This document shows positions 21,207-32,635 of a stretch of DNA of 64,000 nucleotides, one piece after another; the first letter of the stretch is position 1, and each line of letters opens with the position of its first letter. A program made the position numbers and the translations under genes. Under the pieces are notes generated by a model, which had not been told where the DNA came from, did not search any database, and saw only the letters and a program-made list of their open reading frames with translations. Origin of the DNA: Talpa occidentalis (Eukaryota > Chordata > Mammalia > Eulipotyphla > Talpidae); NCBI RefSeq assembly GCF_014898055.3, contig NW_023601212.1, positions 48,534,329 through 48,598,328 of the forward strand. Reading direction: 5' to 3'.

Positions 21207-21814
21207 TGTTACAGGGTGGTCTTCAGGAAAAGGGGAGGTTTCAGGTTCCCTGCACCACCCAAGGGAGGGTGGGGCAGTGCAGGAAGAAGGAGAAGCTACA
21301 GAGGAGACTGAGAAGGAAGGAAGCAGGATGGAGCCAGAAGGAAACCCGGAGAAGGCACATGGAGCAGAGAGACATGTGAAGAAACTGTGCTTGTCTTTTC
21401 ATCATGGACTGGGTGACACAGATGTGGGTGAGAGACCCGTGGGGAGGTGACAATGGTGGTTTTTGTCTTGATTTTGATTTTGCTCTTTTCCTCCCAGACT
21501 TGTCTAGTTATTTCTGATCCTTTTCTGTGGGTCCCCACTGGAAGATGCTTTAGACATGTAGCAAGCTTTGGGGCTTGTTCTGGGCCCCAAAGCCCAGAGC
21601 TTTGGGTGGACTTTTACCCACGAGGGGATGGGTAACTTTGGGTGCTTGACTTAGAAACTATATTCTTTGCCTTTCCTATATTGTTTGCTAATTGTATTGA
21701 CGTTCCTTTCTATTAAAATCTTATATGTTTTGTGTTGATACGGAGGATGACAGAACTTATTTAGAGGAGGCAGGTTTGCGGGGTCTGGGGTGCCCCTTTC
21801 TCTGCCCTGTAACA
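21207..21814 (+). mobile_element. solo retroviral LTR, family 1 copy 1
   Basis: Starts TGTTACAGGGTGG and ends CCTGTAACA, colinear with the LTR at 24954-25538. Contains ATTAAA about 90 bases from the end, as expected for a polyadenylation signal. Flanking tetranucleotides (GATC and ACTC) do not match. No primer-binding site or internal region follows, so it is a solo LTR. The ORF at 21447-21635 is a part of the LTR sequence. Confidence 0.8.
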
Positions 21815-23100
21815 ACTCCACTCTGAGTGTGGTTAATGGTGAAAAGGGGCTGACTGGGCTTTTGGCACTTAGATTTCTTGGGTGTTTGTCAATTAAGCTG
21901 CTAACGTTTGGGGGCAGTTATGCTGCTGATGCTTTGGAGAAGTCAAACTGCTGCAGTTTCAGCAGTTAAACCTCTAGTGAGGAGGGAATGTCTGTGGAGG
22001 AACCATCAGCTTCAACATTGACTTTGGTCTCTGCTCAAAGGATTTGATTTGGGGCAGAACAGATGATTTCTGGCCGCATTCCTCCCTGTTAATTCTCTCT
22101 CAGCTCTGCCTTTTCTCCCAGTGTTGATGAATCCCGTCATGGTCGATTCTCTCCTTGTGTTTGCTTTTGGGTCATGTCCTGCAGTTTAAGCAGGTGGGTG
22201 AGCACCCACCAATCAGTCAGCCCCAGCAACTTAGAACTTCCCCCTGGGTTTGCTCTGCTTGGTAACCAGGACAGCCGGCCCTGGGGCTCTGTGAGCAGCA
22301 ACAGCTCAGGATGTAATTGAGTAGCCTTTTCAGTTTCCCATTTTGACTTCCTTTTTTCTATTGAAGACATTGACTTAGCATCATTACAACAGTGAGAGAA
22401 TACTTTGTTGATGATACATTTACATGACAATAAGAAGCGGTAGGGTTTGCAACAAGGATGTGAAGCTGCCTGGGCTGATTGAGCTGGGCACTGTGTGTGA
22501 GTCCTACAGATCAAGCACCTTAGGAAACTGAACTCAGGACTGCTTGGTGAGAACAGTGGGTTGGTGTATTCTCCTGGGTCCCTGGGTCCCCCCACCAGGG
22601 AACCCATTTAGAATAGGCTTGGTGCTGCCAAGCTCACTGGGAGTAGTCCCTAAGCCCCCAGAGGTCACTGAATGTGCTCCAGCTACTGAGATCCTGGGTG
22701 GAAATGAGAGTCAATTTGGAAAACCCCCCATTTGGGTTCCTGGTGTAAAACCCATGATAGCAGGTGGGGGGGGTGGGCAACAGAGCTGAGTGATGTAACC
22801 AACCATTTCAGGTGGTAAGTGGCTAAGATGAGAGAGGGGAGGGAACGCTGCCATTCTGCTTGCATATTTGTTCTTTGGACAGTTCTGCCACATTTGCACG
22901 ATGTTTTTCAGTCACTGCCGCTGGGAAAGGAAGAGGGAAGTGCCCAGGAGTAGGGGACCGGGTCCTGGATTGAAGAACCAGAACCCAGTATCTGCCAAGG
23001 CTCCCGAGGGAAACTGTCAGTTGGGAGCACTAGGTGGGGGAGGGGCATGCACCACATGAGGTCACTCGGGGTATCCACTGTGATGCAACAGGGACAAAGG
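21815..23100. other. non-coding upstream region of the central gene copy
   Basis: No repeat family or exon recognised. The 156-codon minus ORF at 22137-22607 has no recognisable domain. It precedes the TATA box at 23122. Confidence 0.5.
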
Positions 23101-23121
23101 CAGGGATTGGTGGAGAGAGGG

Positions 23122-23127
23122 TATAAA
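23122..23127 (+). promoter_or_regulatory. TATA box for the signal-peptide exon
   Basis: GTATAAAGC in a GC-rich setting, about 350 bases upstream of the ATG at 23471. A start near 23150 would give a 5'UTR of roughly 320 bases, which is pyrimidine-rich. Inferred from position only. Confidence 0.45.
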
Positions 23128-23470
23128 GCACCCGCGTTGCCAAAGCCGGGACCAAACAGGAGAAGACTCAGAGGCAGACAGAGCCCTGTCCCCTCTCTGC
23201 CTGCTCCTGCCACTCCCACTGGTTTGCAGCTCTGACCTGCCACCTCTGACCTGCTCAACCACTGACCTTGAACCCTCCTCACTCCAATCTAGGACTCTCC
23301 TTCCCTGACACCATTCTTCTCCCAAGTGTCCAACACTCCCTCCCTGCCTCACTCCTCCCCACCCTACCCCCAATTCATACTCTCCCCTCTCCCTCCCCCA
23401 CTGCTACCTCACTCCCTCTCCTCCACCCAGCTGCTTGGTGTCCACCTCAAAGCCCTTGAGAGGAAAGGAC

Positions 23471-23536
23471 ATGGGGGTGCTCAGGCTGCTCTTCTGGCTC
23501 CTCCTACTTAAGGGTCCTTTGCACTCCACCATTAAA
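23471..23536 (+). CDS. signal-peptide first exon, MIA2-like
   Basis: ATG GGG GTG at 23471 opens 22 codons reading MGVLRLLFWLLLLKG and ending in HSTIK, directly followed by a strong donor GTAAGT in phase 0. It has a classic short N-region, hydrophobic core and polar end. Remembered MIA2 begins MAKFGVHRILLLAISLTKC and ends its first exon region with ESTK, which fits in length and ending. It could instead be the first exon of another secreted protein; the linkage to the downstream MIA-like exons is inferred from order and phase. Confidence 0.55.
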
Positions 23537-24241
23537 GTAAGTAGAGCCCAGAAGTGCCTGCTTCCCCTCTGTATTGGGCTCTTTCACCCAGGGGTTAAAT
23601 AACAGCATCCACGGGACCCTGCGGGCAGCTCAGGGCTTCCTGAGACCAAGATCTCAGGGGGGAGCTGGGGACCGGCCTGCGAGCTCTGGCCAAGCCAAGC
23701 ACATCCGGTCCCGGGTCCTGCCAGCCTGTGTGGACAACACAGCAGGTGACGGCACAGAAACCAGAAAGGAGCAACTTAGAGCTTCAGGTTGTGAATATGA
23801 TGAGAGTCACTGAGTTGTAAGTCTCCTCAGTAGAGGCTGAGGGAATTGTGGGGTCTGTGAATTATCCTCAAGGTCTATGTTTTAAAAGAGATAGAATCTT
23901 ACTGAGGACAGGCTCTGTGGTTTGGGGTCCAGCCCTCGTGGGGTGGGGTTTGTTTTCCTCTAAGGACATCACCCTGATGTAAGTTTGGCAGCCCTGGAGC
24001 CACTGGTGTCCAGCGTGCCTTTGTTCTACTCTGGTCAAAAGTGAAATGTCACTTGTGCTCTGTGCTCTGGCGTGTTGACTTCTAGCAACTTCTGAGTCAT
24101 CGCCCTCAAGGACTCTGCCTCCCCCAGGCTGACAGAGCCCAGCAGGTGTGGGAGGAGTGGGCTCCCGCCTGCTGGGTGTTTAAAACAGGGATTTCTAGGT
24201 GTGACATGGCCAGGAGGTAAATGAGGGCTGTTCTTTGTTTA

Positions 24242-24632
24242 GTAAGATGTGTCAGTGAAATAAGCCAGAAGGAAAAAGAAAAATATTGGATGGTTTCACT
24301 TATAGCAGTAATATAGGGGAACGAAATAAGACATCAGTGTAAAACAATAATAACAGCACAAAACACAACAAAGCAAAAACGGACAATTATAAATCAGAGA
24401 CATCCTGCAGGGGAGGAGGGAGACGGATCACGGGGAGGGAGGGAGGAGCACAGGGGCTGAGGTGATGGTGCACGGGTGCATTGGTGAAGGAAACTCTATG
24501 GGGATTGCACCTGAGGGGGTGGGGGGAAGCAAATATTGTTTAAAAATGAACAATGATGTAAAAAATTAAAAAAAATTAATATATAAAAAAAATTATGACC
24601 ACCATCAAGGTCATTAAAAAAAAAAAAAAAAA
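24242..24632 (+). mobile_element. LINE-1 3' end
   Basis: Plus-oriented, starting near GTCAGTGAAATAAGCCAGAA of the ORF2 end and running through a 3'UTR that differs from the main subfamily (CATTGGTGAAGGAAACTC), ending in an A-run. Possible 8-bp target duplication AAGATGTG. Confidence 0.85.
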
Positions 24633-24953
24633 AAGATGTGCTGTGCTCAGTGTTGATTTACCCTAGTCAGGCCAAGAGTGTTCTGCGTCTTCTCAGTCTG
24701 GGGAAAGGGCTGACAGTCTTTACCAGGAGGTGCTGGCTGTGCCCGGCTGCACGTCCATACACCAGTGGCGTGCTCTTTCCAACCTCTTCTGTGAGCACTT
24801 GGAGAAATTAAATTGCTTTGCGCGTCCCACCTCCCCCCTTGCTCACGACCACGCACTGTCACAACCTCAGCTGTGGGTGGCCCCAGTGGATCTCACCCAG
24901 GTAGGAGCCCACCCGCTGACACTGGCACCCACACACCTGCTTGTGGGTGGAAT

Positions 24954-25538
24954 TGTAACAGGGTGGTCCCCAGGAAAGGGGGAGGTTCCCTGCCCCAAAC
25001 AAGGGAGGGTGGAGCTGAGCAGGAAGAGGAGAAGCTGAAGAAGAGACTGAGGTAGGAAGCAGGATGGAGCCAGGAGACCTGGAGGAGGCACATGGAGCCT
25101 AGAGACACGTGAAGAAACTGCGCTTGTCTTTTGGTCGTGGACTGGGTGACACAGATGTGGGTGAGACCCGTGGGGAGGTGACCATGGCAGCTTTTATCTT
25201 GATGTTGATTTTGCTCTTTTCCTTCCGGGCTTGTCTGGTTGTTTGTGACCCTTTTCTGTGGGTCCCCACTGGAAGATGCTTTAGACTTGTAGCAGGCTTT
25301 GGGGCCTTGTTCTGGGTCGATCCCATTTGGATGGAGTTTTACCCACGAGGGGATGGGTAACTTGGGTGCTTCATTTAGAAACTAGACTCTTTGCCTTACC
25401 TGTATTGTTTCCTAGTTTTATTAAAGTTCCTTCCCATTAAAGTCTCCTATGTTTTGTGTTGATGCGGCGGATGGCAGAACCCATTTAGAATAGGCAGGTT
25501 TGCGGGGTTTGGGCTGCCCCTCTCCCTGTCCTATAACA
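24954..25538 (+). mobile_element. solo retroviral LTR, family 1 copy 2, 4-bp target duplication
   Basis: 585 bp, TGTAACAGGG to CCTATAACA, flanked by GAAT at 24950-24953 and 25539-25542. A 4-bp duplication is typical of class I (gamma-like) endogenous retroviruses. ATTAAA before a TGTTTTGTGTTG stretch fits the polyadenylation region. It sits in the intron between the signal-peptide and pre-membrane exons. Confidence 0.88.
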
Positions 25539-25542
25539 GAAT

Positions 25543-26285
25543 GAGGGGCCATGGCAGGGGATGTGCCCAGTCACTGACAGATGGTCTGTCCTGTGCATGT
25601 GGCCCCCACTGGAACCTGTGCTGCGCACTGCGGCTTCATGTCAGACATGGCAGCCCGTGACCCTTTGCCACAGGCACACATTCACTGGCATCAGCCCGGA
25701 GGGCAGAGGTGGAAATAGTCCCCGTGGGGGCTGCTTTCTAGACAGGTTTTATTTGCACAGAGCAATTGCTTGTTGGGTGATTAACTGTGAGTTACATTGT
25801 GAGCTTATCTTTTCCTAAAAAACACTTGTAGCTGTCTCATTTTTGTAAGATGACATACATGACTTTATTTTAGTGATCATACATTCCGGATATTCTGTAT
25901 TCAATTTCATGGTTGATATGGCTTGATTTAGGTACAAGAATGAAATCCTAAGTGAATTATTTTCTTGGAATTGTTTTTAGCTAACTTCAATCTTCATAGC
26001 TTTAGTTACAAAGTACAAAGTCACTCTTATGGAAATCTTTGTGTGCTTTAGAAATACGGCATGTTGTGCTGTGAGAATTAAAGAAGCACTGCATGAAAAT
26101 CTCAATGATTTTAGAAACGGGTCAAACAATAATCTGGAATTACTTTTTTGTGGGACTACTAATCCCAGTATGTTTAACAGTAGCTGCCTATCTGTCTCAG
26201 CTTGTATCTATGAACATCTCTATGTAGCTTTTCATTTGTATCTTTAGTGCACATTTGTAATTCTTTTTTCCATTCTTCCATACAG
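25543..26285. other. intron sequence, nothing recognised
   Basis: Between the LTR and the pre-membrane exon. I specifically looked here, and in 23537-24241 and 24640-24949, for a lumenal SH3 exon with a GYFP-type motif and did not find one. Confidence 0.5.
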
Positions 26286-26327
26286 CTTGAGCGTATTTTT
26301 GGATTGGACTCCATAGATTTTATCCAG
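26286..26327 (+). CDS. pre-membrane exon, MIA2/MIA3-like
   Basis: Acceptor TTCCATTCTTCCATACAG precedes 42 bases (phase 0 to 0) reading LERIFGLDSIDFIQ, followed by GTACTT. Remembered MIA2 has LKYLFQIDVYDFMN just before its membrane segment: the L..(I/L)F.(I/L)D..DF pattern agrees. The donor is weaker than consensus. Confidence 0.5.
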
Positions 26328-26650
26328 GTACTTCATAAATATACAAGACAAAAATGTAGACTTCTTATTCAGTATAAGTCTGTACTTAATTATTTTTCAA
26401 ATTTTAAATTGACTTCAAATTTCAAAAATTCTGTTAAGTATTTAAAAGTCTTTGCAATGTGTCTGTTAGCAAAATAAAATCTCTAACAATTTGTGTATCA
26501 GATTTTTTTCCGATAACTTAAGTGTGGTGTAATTTTTGTGGTATATCATTTTTGTGTCATAGTGCCTTTTTCATGAGTACAGTTTGCAGGTGGTTGACCT
26601 ATGTATGGACAATGAAATCATCAGCTCATTAAGATAGTAAAAACACCTGC

Positions 26651-26735
26651 CACAAACAACTCCCCACCCCAACCCCACCCCCCATTCCCTCATTCCCCCA
26701 CCTCCCCACACCCCCCATGCCTCCCACCTCAACAC
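26651..26735 (-). other. C-rich tract, possible G-quadruplex on the minus strand
   Basis: Repeated CCCC blocks (CCCCACCCCAACCCCACCCC) in an AT-rich intron between the pre-membrane and membrane exons. The minus strand has several closely spaced G4 runs. Confidence 0.5.
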
Positions 26736-26892
26736 CAATGATTTCCTGTTCCTTTGAATCTGCTCCTCATTGAGGTGGTGTTTGGCTAAAGTTAACTCCC
26801 GAGACTGGTTTAGGGTTTCCATATACGATATTTGGTAGTGGGTATGTTGTAAATGCCTTTGAGCTTCCTCATTCTCTCCGATGTTATTTCAG

Positions 26893-27006
26893 CTTGTCTA
26901 TGACCATTGCCATCTTGGGTCCAAATTTTTGGGAATTCTGTGGAAATGGACCATTATTGCTGCCTCTATGGGACACACTGTGATGCTCCTCAAAGCTATC
27001 CTTACT
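26893..27006 (+). CDS. transmembrane exon, MIA2/MIA3-like
   Basis: Acceptor GTTATTTCAG and donor ACT|GTGAGT frame 114 bases, 38 codons, phase 0 to 0 with no stop. It reads LGSKFLGILWKWTIIAAS then a hydrophobic stretch to LLKAILT. Remembered MIA3 has GPDFYGLPWKPVFITAF and then FLWRTVLVV: the F.G(I/L).WK block, the length of the membrane helix and the (K/R)(A/T)(I/V)L exit agree. This is among the better preserved exons of the locus and would anchor the protein in the ER membrane. Confidence 0.6.
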
Positions 27007-27154
27007 GTGAGTCCTCCTGTGAGCCTTACAAGTCCACTGATAAGAATATAACAAGACATAATAGAAGAATATAATAAGAAAATAGCAATTTTCATTGTCA
27101 GTGGAACTATTATTTCACTTAGATCAGTGTATTATAACTATTATTATTTCAATG

Positions 27155-27360
27155 TAGATCAGTGTATTATAAAATTTGTCCGGTGATGCCTGCTTTGACT
27201 TGTATATTCTTTAGAAGTATGTTATTTAATCTGCAAATTTCCCATAGTTTTCCAGTTCTCTTTCTGTTACTGGTTTATTTAAATCCACCGTGGTCTGAGT
27301 CCACACTTGCTTATTACTTTACATATGTGAGGATGTGTTTTATAGTCCTGAATATGGTCG
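27155..27360 (-). mobile_element. ancient LINE-1 fragment
   Basis: Text resembling the early ORF2 part of old L1 (compare 19300-19700), for example the PPWSES-coding stretch, in minus orientation. Short and decayed. Confidence 0.5.
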
Positions 27361-27664
27361 ATTGTAGCGAATGTTCCAGTGGCTGGAGAAGCTCGTGACT
27401 CTGCAGTTGCTGGGTAACCCTCTTTGCAGGTGGCCTTCGGTTCCCCTGAGATGACTATGCTGGGGACAGCTGTTTCCTCCCTGGGTTTCTCTGTGCTGGC
27501 TCTGCCCAGGCCAGAGGGAGTGCTTTGCAGTTCCCAGCTCTGCCTGTGGACTCAGCGCTTCCTCAAGCAATTCTCTTGGTGTTTGCTTCATAAGTTTTGA
27601 TACCTGTTGTTTGATGCATACAAATGGAGGTTTGTTATGCCTTCTTAAAGAACTGATTCATCAA

Positions 27665-27985
27665 AAAAGATAAACACAAGCCATTTGCAGCAACATGGAT
27701 GGTGCTGGAAGGGATCGTGCTCAGCGAAATAAGCCAGAAAGAAAAAGAAAAATACCGGATGGTCTCACTCATAGCAGGAATCTAGAAAACTTAAATAAGG
27801 GACCAGGAAAATGTATAACTATAAGAAAGTGAAAATCAAAAATCAACAAAAACTATAAACCAGAGACACTCTATGAGGAGTGGGGTGCGGGGAGGGGAGG
27901 GATTGGGGTCAAAATAAGGGGGTTGCAATTGTATGGGGAATATAAAAATAAAATTTATAAAAATTTTAAAAAAAGATAAAAATAA
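27665..27985 (+). mobile_element. LINE-1 3' end
   Basis: Plus-oriented ORF2 end (CAGCAACATGGATGGTGCTG) through the standard 3'UTR (GGGGTCAAAATAAGGGGGTT) to an A-rich tail. AAAAAAGATAAA occurs at both ends and may be the target duplication. Confidence 0.9.
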
Positions 27986-30374
27986 ATAAATAAATAAAAA
28001 CATTTGAAACATATGGAAGTATATGGGAAATCTCTATACTTCTCACTCAATTTTGTTATAAACTTAAACTGTTCTGAAAAATAGTCTATTGCAAAAAATA
28101 AAACCATAAAGCCCTCAATATTCATAATTTTCCTTACTTTGTAGTATATTTTGAAGGATAATTTCCTGGATACAGAATTCTAGATTGATGCATCCTTTCT
28201 CTTTCCATTTGAAATATTTCCTTTCTTTCTTTACTGATTGCATACTTTCTGAAGAGAAGACTGATGTATTTCTGCACATCGTTCTGAGATATGTGATAAG
28301 GCACTCCTTATTTCTATTATGATATTGGATTTCTTGAATTCCTTTTGAATCCTTTGAATTTTCATGTTTCTGCTTGTATTCTTGTCTCTTCTTGCATGTT
28401 GTCCACATTTTCATACTCATTGTAATTTTAAATTCAAAACCTGATAATTCCATTATCTCTGTCACACTAATTGGGAATATGAAGATTGCTGTCAGTTCAC
28501 ACTGGTGGTCTTTTTTCTTTCAGTGCCTTATAAGGATACTGTTTGTGTGGTACTCAGGAACTGAGTTAAGTAGGCCTCTCGTGTGAGATTTCATGTTTAT
28601 CTGGCTAGGTGATAGGCTGAGTTTTACTCAACTGTATGAAGGGATTATTTTCTAAGACTCACTGTGAGAACGTACAAGGATCTTAAAGATAAATCCCACA
28701 CAAGCATGAGAGCCCCATAAGACTGGGCACCCTGGCATTTGAAAATCTCCTTCTGACCTACACTAAACCTCTAGGAATGCATCAGTGACAGTAGAGGTTT
28801 CCCTCCCATGGTGCTCCGGGGCCTACAGAGATTTCCGACCTCAGGCTGCTGTGAGTGGTGATTGTCTGTATCCACTGTGTGTTTTTCTGATTCTGCAGGC
28901 ATCAGTGTGTCCTGGACCATCAGTTCTCTAATAGATCTATATGAAGATTTTTTGATTCTCAATGTTGTCTGTTTTTTTTCTGGCTCCATATCAGGAGTGA
29001 CACCCTTCAACCTCTTAAGAAGCCAGGCTGGACACCAGGAATCCAACTCCTTAATTTTTTCCTTTCAGATTACTATCTTGAGCACTAATGTTTGAAATGG
29101 AAATCAGCTTTGAAAAATACTCTAATAACATTAGGAAATAATTCTGTGAGCAAGGCAACTATATATTCTCAGTTAAAAAACAACCAATTAGAAACACTTT
29201 CTCTCAGAAAACTGCCTGCCTCTTGCCCAGGCCTGTGGGATTAGGTAACAAGGGACAGGGAAACACACTGTTGATAAGCAACTTGTGGATTGAAAGGAAT
29301 ATCCAGGATCCTCTGCCCTTCATGATGTAAGTTCGTACTATACCATTATGCAGACTGACTTTTTGACACTGTAATGACAGTCCAATATCTTGGTAAGTTA
29401 TTTGCAACTGGTCTCAGTAACTGAACATCACTGAAATTTTTTGAATGTGGAACTGTTTTAGGGGTGAAGAAAATGTGGCTTTTCTTGGTGTTCATTTCAG
29501 GTTCTGCCTGGATTTTAGTTTATTCCCAAGGGTGTGACTCAGGTTTGGGAAGCACTTTCCTGTTGTTCCTCTTATTGCTTGTGCTTTTCTCTGTCTTCCA
29601 TTCTTTCTCTCTTGAATAGACCTTCTGTTTTTAGTGGTCTGGAAAAATCACAGGACTTGGTATGTTAAAGTTGTTTCTCAACAGCTAATGGTCAATACCA
29701 TGCATGATTTTGGAAGTGCTTTCTGGTGAATGAAAGAGGCATACCTTGGAACAACAATTTTGCCATTTCTTCTTTTGTCTTGTCTTTTTTTGAACTTTGA
29801 AAACAATCCCAGGTTGTAGACTTCAGTGTGAAGTGGGTTTGACCAATAAAAAAAATCAGGTAATGATGCATTGGTCTATTATTAAAGTTGGCTACAGCCA
29901 TTAACAAAATTAAATATGTTGGCTCTTTTAATAAAGTATAAGTAAATAATTTGATCAAAAATAAGTCACATACCTTTATGCTCTTGATTAGGAATGTTTT
30001 GTAAGATCATATTTTAAATTGGAAGTCTTTTCTTATTTTTAATCTTAGGGATTTATTATGCTGAACAAAATGATGGTCATAGTGCCCCCTTATGTGTCAT
30101 TTTGCTTACATGGTTTTAGTTACCCATGGTCAATTGCTGTCTACAAATATTACTTACAATAAGATATTTTGAGAAAGACTGCATTCACTTACCTTTTATT
30201 ACAGTATATTGTTGTAACTGTCTAATTTTATTATTAGTTATCGTTAGTGTTTTTCTGTGACTAACTTTACTCAATGTTTATTGTAGGCCCGTACAGGAAA
30301 TAACAAAAGACACACAGGGCATCAGAACAATTCTACCCAAGCATAGGGGAGGCCTACTGTCTGTAATTTCTTTT
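27986..30374. other. long AT-rich intron, possible ancient LINE-1 at 28110-28600
   Basis: 28110-28600 reads like decayed ancient L1 (the 116-codon minus ORF at 28115-28465 is Lys/Glu-rich without a domain). The rest to 30374 holds no exon I can support. Confidence 0.4.
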
Positions 30375-30642
30375 TTTCTTTTTTTTTTTTTTCAAAGATT
30401 TATTTATTTATTTATGCAAGCACCGGGTACAGTCAGAAGTGTGGGAGGGTGAGAGAATTCACCAGAGCCAGAGCGGGGAACAGCGCAGGCAGACTGACGA
30501 GGTACATTGCTGAGGGGAGCAGTGGGCCGCAGGAGAGGTCTGCACACCTTGTGGGACCCTCACCCGGAATCGAACCGGCACTGCAGAGGCTGCGGGCAGC
30601 TTTGCAACCCAGTGCTCAACCGCTGCGCCACCGGGGAGGCCC
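30375..30642 (-). mobile_element. tRNA-derived SINE (young subfamily) with target duplication
   Basis: TGTCTGTAATTTCTTT at 30359-30374 recurs at about 30644-30659. Body and head match the young form; part of the head (the GCCGGGG segment) is deleted. Confidence 0.92.
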
Positions 30643-32086
30643 TTGTCTGTAATTTCTTTGGATGATACTTTTGACTACTGCATCAGGAATTATAGATACC
30701 AATAGTATGTTTTCACATCAAATATAATTTTGTTTGTTCCTGCCCTAGGTACATCCTCCAGCCTGTCACGGTAAGACCTTCGGCTTTCCTTTTTCTTTCT
30801 CACATTTTCCCAGTACTGGTGTTTGGGTGTTTTCATTCAACTATAAGTAAATACAGTGACTTCTGAGGTTTTACTGGCTTCTGAACACTTTGAAATTTTA
30901 CACTTCTGAGTGAGCTAAGAGACCTGGAGGAGAAAGAGACCAAGGAGTAGAGAATAGGATGAGTTTACTTCTGTGTAGAAGTGTCTAGGGATGAAGCGAA
31001 GGTGAGGCTGAAGTATGCAGTGCAGTCACCTGGCCATCCGATGGCTCTTGTCAAAATGGGGCAGTGCACCCAGCATTCTGAATAAATAAGGCTTGGAGCA
31101 GAAGCCAGATGTTGCCAGGTGGAGCGTGTTTCTCCACCAGAGGTTCCAGTGATGTGTTGGGTGGCTGCAGTGGAAGGAGCCCTTCATGCCAGTGGAAGTG
31201 AGCAGAAGACACACAGGGCTCATCATCCCACAGGGGCTGCATGGACTCTGCTTAGTAAGTGGCCCTGTCTTTTGAAAACAGGTGGCTGCCTGGCACACAG
31301 CCGGCCTTCAGCTGCTGGTGTTGGGCAGACATGGCAGCTGTGGTGCTGGTGGGAAGACAGACCTCCTCAGGGCCCTCACACTGGACAGACAGAGATCAGT
31401 CTGCACCGTGTGGTCAGAGGACAGGTCCACGCCTGTACTGGGGTCTGGAACTGGGGGTCTGGGCGAGAACTCTCCCGGGTTGTCGATCCGCATTGGGGTG
31501 CCCTGTGCTGGTGCTCCGATCTAATGCTTGTGTACAGGGACTGTGAGGAGTCCATGTCCTCCAGCCACTAAGAGGTGAACAGCATGTTGTGTCCCATTGT
31601 GTTGGCTCCAAAGGCCTGTGCTCCTGAGCCCCCGCCTCCTCTAGGGAAGGGCGTTCTCCTGCCAGCACCATTTGATTTTGGGAGCAGCCAATCCATGGGC
31701 ATTTTCAAGCTTCTTTCCGTGGAGCCGCCGAGGAAGTGCACAGACGGGACATGTGCATATGTGGGTTGGCGTATTTTAAGTTTTGTCCTTTGAGATGACA
31801 TAACTTGGTAATCACTGAATTTTCTATAATTTACTTTGTGATGAGTGAGAATTTGGGTATTTTTTTTTTTGATTCATCATTGAAAAAAAGTTAAACAGGG
31901 ATCTCATCAAGTAAGTGTTTCTTAGGTATAAAGTGCCACTAACTAAAACTTGGATTAGCTCCAGGAAAGGGAAAAGGTCATGACAGTCACAGTGCCAGGT
32001 CACGCGCCTCTGCCTCTGATGCGCAGACTGAGTTGACTTTGACTGGTCTTCTCCATTATCTCAGATGATGTTGTATCTTTTTTTAG
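30643..32086. other. intron; one unproven 22-bp exon candidate
   Basis: CTGCCCTAG|GTACATCC...TCACG|GTAAGA (30749-30770) has good splice signals but is too short to assign. The GC-rich ORF at 31119-31571 overlaps other ORFs on both strands and has no recognisable domain. Confidence 0.4.
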
Positions 32087-32121
32087 GCAACTTGCAGAAG
32101 ACTGCGGACACCATCAACCAG
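32087..32121 (+). pseudogene. first-coiled-coil exon, MIA2-like
   Basis: Acceptor TCTTTTTTTAG and perfect donor CAG|GTAAGAA flank 35 bases reading NLQKTADTINQ after two leading bases. Remembered MIA2 has SLEATCEKLNRSNSELEDE here; the frame also stays open beyond the donor (VRNDNRELTGEL), resembling the continuation, so a longer ancestral exon is possible. Length is not a multiple of three, so phase matters for any transcript. Confidence 0.45.
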
Positions 32122-32407
32122 GTAAGAAACGACAACAGAGAACTGACCGGAGAACTGAGCAGTTGTGATCAGGAGGTGTCCTTGTCCTTTCGTTCTTTGT
32201 GGTGAATTCACCTTCAGTGACCTCCCCTGTGGTAGGGCCGGCACATGTCTCTTCTTCCCCACTGTGGCTCTAATTCATTTGTTCTATTAGCAAAGGAGGA
32301 AAGTGTAAACGTTTGCCTCCTGTACATGTGCAGGGAATCACACTCTAGAAGGCAGGTTTATTTGGAATTATCATTGTTTTTGAATTTGGATTCCTCTTTT
32401 GCATATA

Positions 32408-32635
32408 TATTTTTAAATTTTATTTACTTTTGTTGGAAGAACTGGGAAGTAGGCAAGAGGTGTGGTGGTGAGAAGACTCACCAGTGAGAGTGGGGAGCAG
32501 AACAGGCAGACTGACTGAAATACACTGCTGGGGGGAGCAGCATGTGAGACAGGAGGATCAGTCCCTGGCTGGGGATCGAACTCAGGCTATAGTGTGATAG
32601 CACTGACTTAACCCCTAGGCCACCAGGGAGGTCCT
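32408..32635 (-). mobile_element. tRNA-derived SINE (older subfamily)
   Basis: Diverged copy with ACACTGCTGGGGGGAGCAGC and a CCACCAGGGAGGTCC head. Related to the copy at 6135-6398, which holds the equivalent position beside module A, so it may predate the duplication. Confidence 0.8.

Noticed and set aside
22137..22607. 156-codon minus-strand ORF upstream of the TATA box
   Set aside because: No domain, no splice context and no second copy.
21815..24953. Internal region of a provirus between the LTRs at 21.2 and 24.95 kb
   Set aside because: No primer-binding site or purine tract next to the LTRs, no gag/pol/env text between them, and the second LTR has its own matching 4-bp target duplication, so they are separate solo LTRs.
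30749..30770. 22-bp exon with good splice signals
   Set aside because: Too short to assign to the gene family and not a whole number of codons.
31119..31571. 150-codon ORF
   Set aside because: Overlapped by open frames on both strands, as expected in stop-poor GC-rich DNA, and with no known motif.
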